From: Alistipes sp.
Lineage (GTDB): Bacteria; Bacteroidota; Bacteroidia; Bacteroidales; Rikenellaceae
Length of the DNA: 32,968 nt
Assembly: GCA_021202985.1 (NCBI GenBank)
Contig: JAJQCA010000067.1
Coordinates: forward strand, 1 to 32,968
Reading direction: 5' to 3'
In this document: piece after piece, positions 21,100 to 28,066 of the stretch
Layout of the letters: every line of letters starts with the position of its first letter
Numbering within the stretch: position 1 is the stretch's first letter
Translations under genes and position numbers: made by a program
Notes under the pieces: model-generated
What the model saw: only the letters and a program-made list of their open reading frames with translations
The model's database searches: none
Told to the model about the DNA's origin: nothing

Positions 21100-22080
21100 A
21101 TGCGTTTTTCTATCGTGATTCCGGTCTATAACAGGCCGGACGAAGTCGGCGAACTGCTCGCCACCCTCACCCGTGTGGAAGGCGGAGATTTCGAAGTTAT
21201 CATAGTCGAAGACGGCTCGTCCGAGCCGTGCGACGCCGTTGCCTCAGGCTATATGGAACGGCTGAATCTGCGATATTTTTACAAGAAAAATACAGGGCCC
21301 GGGCTTACCCGTAATTTCGGCGCCGAACGTGCCGCGGGCCGGTACGTAGTTTTCTTCGACTCGGACTGCCTCATCCCGGAAGGATATTTCGCGCGTGTCG
21401 GTGAAGAGCTTGAAAGTAGTCCCGTCGACGCCTGGGGAGGGCCCGACAGGGCGCACCCGTCGTTCACCGCCGTGCAGAAAGCCATCAACTACGCTATGAC
21501 CGCGTTCCTGACCACCGGCGGTATACGCGGCGGCCGGGACAATACGGTGCGGAGCCTCGACCGGTTCTACGCGCGCAGTTTCAACATGGGCGTCCGGCGC
21601 GAGGTTTTCGATCGGGTGGGGGGCTTCGCCACCATGCGGGTGGGCGAGGATATCGACCTTAGCGCCCGCCTGCTCGAAGCGGGTTACGCCTGCCGGCTCT
21701 TCCCGAAGGCGTGGGTCTACCATAAACGCAGGACGAGGCTGGCCCGGTTTTTCCGGCAGGTATTCAGTTTCGGCAAGGCGCGGGTTCTTCTTTCAAGGCT
21801 CCACCCCGGTACGCTGAAACCGGTGCATATCCTGCCGTCGGTGTTCACGGCCGGGCTGGCGGCCGTGATGGCGGCCGCGGTGCTGTGGACCCCGTGGGTG
21901 CTTTTGCTTCCCGCGGCATACCTTATGGCCGTATTTGTGGATGCGGCGGTGACGAATAAAAGCCTTACCGTGGGCCTCTTGGCAATGCCTTCGGCGTTGG
22001 TTCAGCTTACGGGGTACGGGCTGGGATTCATTACCGGACTCTTCTCCCGGGAGCGGGAGAAACGGGAGGCGGTAAAATGA
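21100..22080 (+). CDS. Family 2 glycosyltransferase
   Basis: The 326-residue protein is a GT-A fold inverting glycosyltransferase of family 2. It opens with FSIVIPVYNRPDEVGELLATL, then FEVIIVEDGSSE, the metal and nucleotide-sugar motif VVFFDSDCLIP near residue 88, and VGEDIDLSARLLEAGY near 185 as the catalytic acidic region. Two hydrophobic segments (about 245-305) suggest membrane attachment. It probably transfers a sugar from a nucleotide donor to a lipid, glycan or protein acceptor at the inner face of the membrane; the acceptor is not deducible. It stands alone with its own promoter rather than inside a polysaccharide cluster. Confidence 0.92.
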   Translation: MRFSIVIPVYNRPDEVGELLATLTRVEGGDFEVIIVEDGSSEPCDAVASGYMERLNLRYFYKKNTGPGLTRNFGAERAAGRYVVFFDSDCLIPEGYFARVGEELESSPVDAWGGPDRAHPSFTAVQKAINYAMTAFLTTGGIRGGRDNTVRSLDRFYARSFNMGVRREVFDRVGGFATMRVGEDIDLSARLLEAGYACRLFPKAWVYHKRRTRLARFFRQVFSFGKARVLLSRLHPGTLKPVHILPSVFTAGLAAVMAAAVLWTPWVLLLPAAYLMAVFVDAAVTNKSLTVGLLAMPSALVQLTGYGLGFITGLFSREREKREAVK

Positions 22081-22110
22081 AAACGGGGGCGACCCTTCAG
22101 GCCGCCCCCG
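22074..22110 (-). terminator. Terminator of the PEGA lipoprotein gene
   Basis: An 8-bp GC stem (22084-22091 with 22103-22110) is followed on the minus strand by TTTTCATTTT. It overlaps the last codons of the convergent glycosyltransferase gene and may also stop its transcript. Confidence 0.75.
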
Positions 22111-22127
22111 CGTAACTCCGGGTTTTA

Positions 22128-22628
22128 CTATTCGGTTATAAGTATGAGGTCTGCCCGCAGATGCTCGGGGACCTGGTCGATTTCAATTACCTGCAATCCG
22201 TCCCCGGCGCTGAGGCCTTCCTCTACCAACGGCGCGATTATACTGGTTTCGGGAACTTTATACATCGAACCCGTCAGCGGGTCCACTATCAGCATCCCTA
22301 TTATACCGCCCAGCAGGAGGTTGCCGAAATACCAGCCTTCCAGCTTGTTTTCCAGTACATACTCGTAATCCTTATAGCCCGGCTTCCGGAATTTGAGGAT
22401 ATAAATCTCCTTGGACATATAACCGTTACTTGCGTTCAGGACGGTATTGGCCGGAGTCTGCCCGGTGAAAATCAGCCGGTTTTCCTTGTTGTAAATCTCC
22501 ACTTCTGCACCTTCCGGAGTGCTGTTAATCGTTACGGGATAGGAGTTCTTAGTGAAGATCGATGCGCATCCCTGCATGAAGAAGGCGGCCACAAGAAGTG
22601 CCGCAGTGATACTGTGTCGGGTTTTCAT
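22128..22628 (-). CDS. PEGA-domain lipoprotein
   Basis: The 166-residue product starts with a signal peptide and lipobox (FFMQGCASIF, lipid Cys at about 21). A PEGA-type beta domain follows (about 32-85): VTINSTPEGAEVEIYNKENR with a downstream GQTPANT segment and a KFRKPGYKDYEY strand. A hydrophobic Gly-rich segment (NLLLGGIIGMLIVDPLTG, about 100-120) has the GG-x-IGxxxVDPxTGxMY pattern common in Bacteroidetes lipoproteins of this type. PEGA domains are often cell-envelope modules; a specific role is not known. It is transcribed toward the glycosyltransferase and ends at a strong hairpin. Confidence 0.85.
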   Translation of the reverse strand: MKTRHSITAALLVAAFFMQGCASIFTKNSYPVTINSTPEGAEVEIYNKENRLIFTGQTPANTVLNASNGYMSKEIYILKFRKPGYKDYEYVLENKLEGWYFGNLLLGGIIGMLIVDPLTGSMYKVPETSIIAPLVEEGLSAGDGLQVIEIDQVPEHLRADLILITE

Positions 22629-22741
22629 AATCTATCGGTATTAGTTAGGTAGTGTGGGGTTTGTATGGGCCTAAAAATAATAAAAATAGTCCGGTAGTGC
22701 AATAGTTTCAGTCCGGTAGAGTCGAACTCCGGAAATTATAC

Positions 22742-22749
22742 TAAATTTG
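22742..22749 (+). promoter_or_regulatory. -7 element for the ABM-domain lipoprotein gene
   Basis: TAAATTTG is a perfect TAnnTTTG box, 26 bases before the ATG at 22776. No TTG at the proper distance is evident. Confidence 0.45.
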
Positions 22750-22775
22750 AAAGCTATAACAAAACCCGAAATCGT

Positions 22776-23189
22776 ATGAATATGAAAAGAAATTTACTGG
22801 CGGGAGGATTGCTTACCGTCTGTTTTGCCGTAACCTCGTGCGGCGGTAACGCCGGAAAGCCCGCCGGGGCGGAGGAAGCCCCTGCGCCCTCGGGAATAAA
22901 AATCATTACGGCGCATAAAACCATAAAGCCCGAAATGGTGGAGGAGTTCCTCGAATTTACGCGCCCTATAATCGAGGCTTCCCGTGCCGAAGAGGGGTGT
23001 ATCAGCTATACGCTCTACCAGGACCCGTCCGACCCGACCAAATTCATGTATTATGAACAGTGGAAAGACCAGGCGGCCATAGATTACCACTTCTCGACCG
23101 ACCATTTCAAACTCTCCGGCTCACGCTCGGCCGACTTCGAAGCGGCACCCACGGTGCTGACTATCTACGACGCCTGCCCGGTGGAGTAG
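22776..23189 (+). CDS. ABM-fold (quinol monooxygenase-like) lipoprotein
   Basis: The 137-residue protein combines a lipoprotein signal (lipobox VTSC, Cys at about 22) and a short linker with one antibiotic biosynthesis monooxygenase (ABM) domain over residues about 42-132. The domain shows the usual order: IITAHKTIKPEMVEEFLEF, the EEGCISYTLYQDPSDPTKFMYYEQWKD core, and YHFSTDHFKL. ABM proteins such as YgiN are cofactor-free quinol oxygenases or dimeric ligand-binding proteins, mostly cytosolic. Export and lipid anchoring is a less usual arrangement and suggests a periplasmic role, possibly on quinones or reactive small molecules; this is inference. An ATG six bases downstream (22782) is equally possible as start. 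Confidence 0.88.
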   Translation: MNMKRNLLAGGLLTVCFAVTSCGGNAGKPAGAEEAPAPSGIKIITAHKTIKPEMVEEFLEFTRPIIEASRAEEGCISYTLYQDPSDPTKFMYYEQWKDQAAIDYHFSTDHFKLSGSRSADFEAAPTVLTIYDACPVE

Positions 23190-23273
23190 GGCGGCACTCG
23201 AAAGGGATATAAGCGGCAGATTTTACCCCCCCCCCCGGGGTAACATAGTCTGCTGTCGGTAAAAATTACAGGT
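23190..23273. other. Spacer with an 11-C homopolymer
   Basis: After the ABM gene the sequence reaches TTTTA followed by 11 C residues (23226-23236) and GGGG. TACCCC and GGGGTA form a small palindrome around it. A tract this long is prone to length variation and to sequencing error. It is outside any ORF. Confidence 0.6.
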
Positions 23274-23525
23274 AGGTTCCTCGCGTATGTTCGGAATGAC
23301 AAATCGTAGATATGTCATCCTGAGCCTATGCGAAGAACCTGCCGTTGGTAAAATTGCAGGCGAATTTCTTGCCTTCGTTTGGAAGGACAAATCATAGATA
23401 TGTCATCCTGAACGTATGCGAAGAACCTGCCGATGGTAAAATTGCAGGCGAATTTCTTGCCTTCGTTCGGATAGACAAATCATAGATATGTCATCGTGAA
23501 CGAAGTGAAGGATCTATCGCCTGTA
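23274..23525. repeat. Tandem array of 88-bp fold-back repeats
   Basis: The landmark TGTCATC(C/G)TGA recurs at 23313, 23401 and 23489, exactly 88 bases apart. Each unit has a left arm (GTCATCCTGAACGTATGCGAAGAACCTGCC), a spacer TGGTAAAATT, and a right arm beginning GCAGGCGAATTTCTTGCC and ending GGATAGAC, which is close to the reverse complement of the left arm. One unit can therefore fold into a long imperfect hairpin. The left arm is a GTCATCCTGA...GCGAAG.ATCT type sequence also seen at 6.5 kb and 25.23 kb. The third unit is truncated and ends near the stop of the AraC gene. Confidence 0.85.
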
Positions 23526-23531
23526 TTTATG

Positions 23532-24374
23532 TTATCCCGGATGTTCCGCCTTCGCCCATAATTTTAGCCTTAACCTGCCGGGCGGAAGGCCTGAGCGTTT
23601 CTTTATGAAATTCCCGAAATGCTGTACCGAAAAGAATCCGTATTTTTCGGCCAACCGGGATAACGACAGGTTTGTCCTTGTCAGTTCTTTGACAACAGAG
23701 GAGTATTTCCTGTCCTGATACCAGTTGTAAAACGACCGGCCGTACACTTTCCTGAACGCCTTGGAAAACCCGCTTCGGGACAATCCCGTCCCGGCTGCAA
23801 ACTCGGCCAGGCTCCGGCAAGACTCCGTCAGGTCCTCTGTCTTCATGCGGAAAAACCAGTCCCGGGATGCCAATACGCTCTCGATTTCTGCATAGCGTTC
23901 CGGTGAGATATTATGTATTATTTCCTGAAATTTATATTCTACATAACGTCGGCATCCACAAAGGTCCGTTACGGTTCCCCTCGAAAGTGTCATTGCAGTA
24001 TTGGCGTCCAATAATAGGGTGGGCGATAGTGTTTTGTGCCTTCCGGGATGGCGAACGGTAAGGTCGATACGGAGCTTACGGGCAAGGCGGCTGACGATAT
24101 CTGGTCCGAATATGTATGATATAACGGCGTTTTTTGCCGTGAGGATGAAAGGGGCGTGCGGTATCAGGATATAAGCGGGTGCGGTTATATCGCAGGAGTT
24201 TTCATTGCAGGCGACGGAAAGCTCACCACTATGGAGATATAAAACGCATGGCCCGTGGAGTCCGTATCCGCGGCTCTCCCCCGGTTGCAGTTCGGACCTC
24301 CCGAGATAGCCGCCCGCACAGTCGGGATAATAACCGCAGTTGCGTCGGTTTTCCGCATGTAAGCAATTGTTCAT
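23532..24374 (-). CDS. AraC-family transcriptional regulator
   Basis: The 280-residue protein has a C-terminal AraC/XylS domain with two helix-turn-helix units (about 180-275). The first includes SLAEFAAGTGLSRSGFSKAFRKVYG; the second includes SLSRLAEKYGFFSVQHFGNFIKKRSGLPPG, with the typical F..Q.F..F.K...G.(P/T)P signature. The N-terminal part (about 25-110) is cupin-like in pattern (LHSGELSVACNE...APYILIPHAPFI region) and probably senses a small ligand. A Cys-rich stretch is present (CLHAENRRNCGYYPDC at the start; DLCGCRR near 140). The target is not known; autoregulation is possible, given the inverted repeat 84 bases upstream. It points away from the small HTH genes. Confidence 0.9.
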   Translation of the reverse strand: MNNCLHAENRRNCGYYPDCAGGYLGRSELQPGESRGYGLHGPCVLYLHSGELSVACNENSCDITAPAYILIPHAPFILTAKNAVISYIFGPDIVSRLARKLRIDLTVRHPGRHKTLSPTLLLDANTAMTLSRGTVTDLCGCRRYVEYKFQEIIHNISPERYAEIESVLASRDWFFRMKTEDLTESCRSLAEFAAGTGLSRSGFSKAFRKVYGRSFYNWYQDRKYSSVVKELTRTNLSLSRLAEKYGFFSVQHFGNFIKKRSGLPPGRLRLKLWAKAEHPG

Positions 24375-24695
24375 TATAAGGCATAGAAAAGGGCGCCGTC
24401 ACAATACCGTCCATAGGTTCTCGCATACCAGTCCCGGAATTGCCGTACGCCCTTAGCTTGCCCTAACTTTTCACAAAGTTAGGGCAAAACTCAGGACTGA
24501 CAGCTCTATACCCGGACAAAATCACCGTTAAATACGGTTTTGCGAGATTATGGAAGGTATAAAGGTGTTTCCCTTTATAATATAGTTAAATATTTACATG
24601 ATAACCAGCTTATTATAAAGTTATGATTGCATATGTTGGCGAGTAATCACAGGCACTAAGTTACGCCTTTTTGATTAATTCGCAAAAGATATGCT
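24375..24695. other. AT-rich regulatory spacer between AraC and the HTH pair
   Basis: This is a 321-base divergent spacer with no supported gene. It holds the perfect inverted repeat at 24458-24487 (separate entry). AT content rises sharply from about 24520 onward, where the composition changes to that of the two small HTH genes. No perfect TAnnTTTG box for the HTH pair was found. Confidence 0.4.
24458..24487. promoter_or_regulatory. Perfect 13-bp inverted repeat, possible operator
   Basis: TTGCCCTAACTTT (24458-24470) and AAAGTTAGGGCAA (24475-24487) are exact reverse complements around TCAC. There is no T-tract on either strand, so a terminator is less likely than a protein-binding site or an RNA hairpin. 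It lies 84-113 bases upstream of the AraC start and about 210 bases upstream of the first HTH gene. Confidence 0.6.
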
Positions 24696-24938
24696 ATGAA
24701 ATCCAAAATAGATATAGAAATAATAAAACGGGTTAAGGCCAAAAGACTTGAACAAGGCGATTCTTTAAGAGGCATAGCGCGCATACTTAAAACACATCAT
24801 AGCTTCCCACAACAGGTAGAGAAAATGGATACGACCTGTAAGTATTCCGCGGAACAATTATATTATCTCGCTCAGGAATTCAATTGTCCGATATCTGAAC
24901 TCTATCCTCCTCTCGACCAATTCGAACCGAAGGGATAA
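24696..24938 (+). CDS. Small HTH (Xre-like) regulator
   Basis: The 80-residue product resembles single-domain Xre/Cro-type DNA-binding proteins of Bacteroidetes: IDIEIIKRVKAKRLEQGDSL, then RGIARILKTHHSF as the helix-turn-helix region, QQVEKMD, and a C-terminal helix pair YSAEQLYYLAQEFNCPISELYP. The pattern of R(V)K..R...G.S....A..L......VE is that of the HTH_3 family, though the recognition helix is weakly conserved. It is AT-rich and lies 35 bases before a second small HTH gene, suggesting a two-gene operon. Such pairs often belong to accessory elements, but no integrase, toxin or phage gene is next to them. Confidence 0.7.
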   Translation: MKSKIDIEIIKRVKAKRLEQGDSLRGIARILKTHHSFPQQVEKMDTTCKYSAEQLYYLAQEFNCPISELYPPLDQFEPKG

Positions 24939-24973
24939 CTCAAACCATTCTTTTCTATATTTTGGGAGAATAT

Positions 24974-25183
24974 ATGAAAGACGAGGAACTTATTAAGGAA
25001 ATCGCTAAAAGAATGAAACGGTTTCGTATGGAAGCCAATAAGTCCCATTCGGAGACATATATCGAAACCGATATAAATACGGGTAGGGTCGAAAGCGGAA
25101 AATCCAGTACATCCATATCGGTACTCAAAAAATTGTGTGTTTATTACGGAAGGACGCTTCAGGAGTTATTCAAAGGGTTGTAA
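24974..25183 (+). CDS. Second small HTH (Xre-like) regulator
   Basis: From the ATG at 24974 the protein is 69 residues. It reads like a compact Xre domain: EEIAKRMKRFR-type first helix (here LIKEIAKRMKRFRMEANKSH), a central TYIETDINTGRVESGKSSTS with the R.E.G segment typical of helix 3 and its following loop, and VLKKLCVYYGRTLQELFKGL as the last helices. An upstream ATG at 24962 would add only four residues. It follows the first HTH gene by 35 bases on the same strand and has the same AT-rich composition. A role in regulating a neighbouring or lost element is inferred. Confidence 0.7.
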   Translation: MKDEELIKEIAKRMKRFRMEANKSHSETYIETDINTGRVESGKSSTSISVLKKLCVYYGRTLQELFKGL

Positions 25184-25308
25184 TTAGTTACAGGTACCGG
25201 TGGTATTACAAGCTTTAGTTCTTTAAAAATGTCAACCTGAGCGTATGCGAAGGATCTAATTGTTGGTAACAAGGGGTAAATTTTTCTCAGCTCTGTTAGG
25301 GATTAGAT
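25184..25308. repeat. Isolated copy of the GTCATCCTGA-type repeat
   Basis: GTCAACCTGAGCGTATGCGA followed by AGGATCTAATTGTTGGTAAC (25231-25270) is a single copy of the left arm found in the 88-bp array, here with GTCAACC for GTCATCC. No right arm is evident. It lies between the HTH pair and the promoter of the exported protein. Confidence 0.6.
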
Positions 25309-25316
25309 TATATTTG
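25309..25316 (+). promoter_or_regulatory. -7 element for the exported protein gene
   Basis: TATATTTG is a perfect TAnnTTTG box. It overlaps the GTG at 25316 that would otherwise be an in-frame start, which argues for translation from 25388 instead. Confidence 0.45.
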
Positions 25317-25387
25317 TGGCCCCCGGGTTCCGGCAGGCCGCATGTTCGCCGGCATATCGGGTGTGTAAAAAAACAGGGCGCGGAAAA

Positions 25388-26143
25388 ATGATGAGGACAC
25401 ATCTAAAAAAAATACCACTGGCAACTTATTTCGGGGCGCTTGTTATTTTCCTGCCCTGCCGGGCAGCCGGCGCTATACCGGAAGGTGCCGGAGGATTACG
25501 CGCGGTGGCGGAAAGTCCACTCCCGGCAGGCGACATATTATGCCTTGCAAGGGTGGCGGAAGAATGGCTCGGTTATTACGGACTGGATATGGATCAGGCT
25601 CTATATGAAGGCGAGGGTCAGTTCGACATACGAGAAACGGCCCCTCCCGGGTCGCTCCACAATCGTCCTTATAACTCCTATTACTCGGGTGAGGACTTTT
25701 GCGGTCCGGACTATTCGCCCGATCGCCGACGGTTCGTCGACCTCGGTTGCTGGGGATGCGACCCGGACGGGGTATTGCAGGCCGAATGGGACGACAGCCA
25801 GGACATCTATATCGTTGACCGCCGGCAGGAGATTATCACCTTAGTCCAATGGTTCGGAACCGGTGCGAAAGCCGATGCCGTATTCTGGCTCGATAATGAC
25901 AGGTTCGCAATCGCCGGTTACCGGAGTTCATATTCGGTAAGGGATGATGAAGACCGTCAGGCCTTTATCGAGGAGATGCACCATTTTATTTCGGTCTACG
26001 ATATTCCGGTCGGCACGGTCCGTACACTGATTTTTCTTACCGGGAAGGACGGTCAGCCGGAATACTGGGGGTATGTGGATGAGGTAGCCCTCCCGGCAAA
26101 ACAGGCTGAAAGCTGCTCCTGCCGGGTTTATCCCATGTCCTGA
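25388..26143 (+). CDS. Unrecognised exported protein
   Basis: I recognise no family. From the ATG at 25388 the product has 251 residues and begins with a signal peptide (MMRTHLKKIPLATYFGALVI, then FLPCRAAGA with likely cleavage near AGA). The mature protein is acidic and aromatic. Features include a paired-Tyr/Asp segment (PYNSYYSGEDFCGPDYSPD), FVDLGCWGCDPDG, and a repeated beta-like region DIYIVDRRQEIITLVQWFGT / DAVFWLDNDRFAIAGYRSS that looks like propeller or reporter-type beta strands. Five or more Cys in the mature part suggest disulfides in the periplasm. It has its own promoter and a shared hairpin with mgtE downstream. Function is unknown. Confidence 0.75.
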   Translation: MMRTHLKKIPLATYFGALVIFLPCRAAGAIPEGAGGLRAVAESPLPAGDILCLARVAEEWLGYYGLDMDQALYEGEGQFDIRETAPPGSLHNRPYNSYYSGEDFCGPDYSPDRRRFVDLGCWGCDPDGVLQAEWDDSQDIYIVDRRQEIITLVQWFGTGAKADAVFWLDNDRFAIAGYRSSYSVRDDEDRQAFIEEMHHFISVYDIPVGTVRTLIFLTGKDGQPEYWGYVDEVALPAKQAESCSCRVYPMS

Positions 26144-26161
26144 CCATTACGGTGTGTACCC

Positions 26162-26201
26162 CGAATAAACAAACGCCGGCCCTTACCTGAGGGCCGGCGT
26201 T
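26162..26201 (-). terminator. Terminator of mgtE, probably two-way
   Basis: A perfect 11-bp GC-rich stem (26172-26182 with 26191-26201) closes an 8-base loop. On the minus strand it is followed by TTTGTTTATT, so it terminates mgtE 20 bases after its stop; the exported protein gene ends 18 bases before it on the other side. Confidence 0.88.
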
Positions 26202-26221
26202 ATTGTCCTGAAAGTCGTGGC

Positions 26222-27604
26222 TCAGGCAACGGAACTGAAATACCAGGTAGCCACCGAGAAGTAGATAAAGACGCCCGTGATGTCGGAAATGGAGGTTATA
26301 AGCGGGGCGCAGGCCGTTGCCGGGTCGAGCTTCAGTTTTATAAAGATAAACGGCAGGATAAGCCCTATCAGGCTCCCTGCTATCACTATCAGAACCATTG
26401 TTATGGCAACCACGGCGATTACGTCCGGAGCCCTGAAAGCGGCTATCAGCGACACCCCGATAGCCATGGTGATACCCAACAGCAGCGATACGGCAAGCTC
26501 CTTACCCATGAGTTTAATCCAGTCCTTCATCTGCACGTCGCCCAGCGCGATGGAGCGGATCATAAGCGTGGCCGACTGCGACCCGGCGTTACCCCCGCTG
26601 TCGATAAGCAGCGGCAGGAAGAACACCAGCGATACCATGGCCTGTATCACCCCTTCGTAGCTGGCCAGCACGGCTCCCGAAAACACATTCATAAACACAA
26701 GCCCGATTAGCCATATTATACGCTGTTTGTAAAGCAGGCCCACGCGGGCCTTCAGCGGATTCACCACCGCGTCCCCGCTGAGAGAACCGAACCTCTGGAA
26801 GTCCTCGGTGGTCTCTTCGTCGGCGATGTCGATGATGTCGTCCACCGTGACTATACCCAGCATCGTGCCGTCGGAATCCACCACCGGGAGGGCAATGCGG
26901 TCCGTCTCCTTAAAAACTTCCACTGCCACTTCCTGGTCGTCGTTGGCATTGAGCGATACCACGCGGTTGTCAATAAGTTCCGACACCAGCGTTTCCGGCG
27001 AGGCGAGTATAAGCTCACGGATACGCAAATCGTCCAGCAGTTTCCACTGCGGGTCCACCACGTAGATAACGTTGATGGTTTCGGAATCCTTGGCGAAACG
27101 GCGGATATGGTCGAGTGCCTGGGCGATGGTGTAATGCGGCTTCACGGCCACATAATCCGGCGTCATGTGCCGGCCGATGCTATCCTCGGGATAACCGAGC
27201 AAGCTCAGGGCCACCTTCCTTTCGGAGGGCGAAAGCATCTGGATAAGGCGCTGGCTCACCTTGCCGGGAAGCTCCTCGAAAAACGCCGTACGGTCGTCCG
27301 GATCGAGGTCGTTCAGCAAGGCGGCAAGTTTATTGCCGTTCTCGGCCAACTGGCCAATTACGTATTCCTGAAGTTCGTACGGCAGGTATGAGAACGTATC
27401 TTTGGCAAGGCCGCGGTTGAGCAGCCTGAATACGAGTATGCCGTCTTTTTCGTCCCCCTCTTCAAGCTCTTCTATAAGCCCGGCGGCCTGGTAAGGCTCG
27501 AGGAGGTTGATTTCTGTTTTGAGGAGTTTCCAGTTCTTTTCAGCGATCAGCTCGCGTACGAGCAGAACAAATTCTTTGTTTTCCATCTCCTTACTTTTTT
27601 GCAT
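26222..27604 (-). CDS. mgtE: MgtE-family magnesium transporter
   Basis: MgtE is a Mg2+-selective channel gated by cytosolic Mg2+. The 460-residue product has all parts in order: an N-terminal helical MgtE_N domain (about 20-135, with LNDLDPDDRTAFFEELPG), two CBS domains (about 140-265, including MTPDYVAVKPHYTIAQALDHI and IALPVVDSDGTMLGIVTVDDIIDI), a connecting helix, and five membrane helices (about 290-458). The pore signature SGGNAGSQSATLMIRSIALG and the final DPATACAPLITSISDITGV are clear. Start is ATG 27604 or the in-frame ATG 27586 (MENKEF), which has AAGGAG immediately before it; I cannot decide. A long gene-free leader lies upstream. Confidence 0.95.
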   Translation of the reverse strand: MQKSKEMENKEFVLLVRELIAEKNWKLLKTEINLLEPYQAAGLIEELEEGDEKDGILVFRLLNRGLAKDTFSYLPYELQEYVIGQLAENGNKLAALLNDLDPDDRTAFFEELPGKVSQRLIQMLSPSERKVALSLLGYPEDSIGRHMTPDYVAVKPHYTIAQALDHIRRFAKDSETINVIYVVDPQWKLLDDLRIRELILASPETLVSELIDNRVVSLNANDDQEVAVEVFKETDRIALPVVDSDGTMLGIVTVDDIIDIADEETTEDFQRFGSLSGDAVVNPLKARVGLLYKQRIIWLIGLVFMNVFSGAVLASYEGVIQAMVSLVFFLPLLIDSGGNAGSQSATLMIRSIALGDVQMKDWIKLMGKELAVSLLLGITMAIGVSLIAAFRAPDVIAVVAITMVLIVIAGSLIGLILPFIFIKLKLDPATACAPLITSISDITGVFIYFSVATWYFSSVA

Positions 27605-27640
27605 CCGTAAGGAGACGCGCGGCGCCCCTTTACGGAAGTG
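27605..27640 (-). other. Imperfect hairpin touching the mgtE start codon
   Basis: CCGTAAGGAGACGC and its near complement GGCGCCCCTTTACGG (27605-27635) can pair over about 14 positions with two mismatches. In the mRNA the hairpin ends directly at the upstream mgtE ATG. It could govern access to the start, or be the tail of an upstream transcript. Confidence 0.4.
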
Positions 27641-27799
27641 TTAATAATTCCCGTTCGTTCGACTGTTATAAGGGCCGTCGTCCATAATTAATGGTTTTTG
27701 AAAAGATGTTCGATTTTGCACTGCAAAGAAAATGCATTTTTTTCAAACTACCGCTCCCCGATAAAGGTTATTTCTATTTTTTACGGTAGCCGGTTATGG

Positions 27800-28035
27800 G
27801 GTCCGGTTTAGGGTTTTGAGCCAGGGACCGGGGCGGGGTCAAGGTCCGGGTGAAAGGGTGCTGGACGGTTTTGGAGAATGGATTAAGGGTCCGGGACGGG
27901 TCCGGGACCGGGGGGATGCTGAAACGGTTTCGGGAATGGGATTCAGAGTCCGGGACCGGGGGGTGCTGAAACGGTTTCGGGAATGGGTTTCAATGTCCGT
28001 GTTTGGGGGGCGGGGAATATGTTTTGGCTATGGGT
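27800..28035. repeat. G-rich imperfect 47-bp tandem repeats
   Basis: TGCTG(A/G)A.CGGTTT recurs at 27859, 27917 and 27964. The last two are 47 bases apart; the first interval is 58 because GTCCGGGACGG is duplicated within it. Units share GGTCCGGGACCGGGG and CGGTTTCGGGAATGGG. The plus strand is very rich in G runs, starting with GGTTTAGGGTTTTG near 27807, and has G-quadruplex potential. The 134-codon reading across it has repetitive Gly/Arg sequence and is not believable as a gene. Confidence 0.7.
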
Positions 28036-28066
28036 GGGTTGCGGTTAAGTTTCAGGGGGCATGGTT

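Noticed and set aside
23274..23525. CRISPR array
   Set aside because: Units are identical along nearly the whole 88 bases with no unique spacers, are self-complementary, and no cas genes are near.
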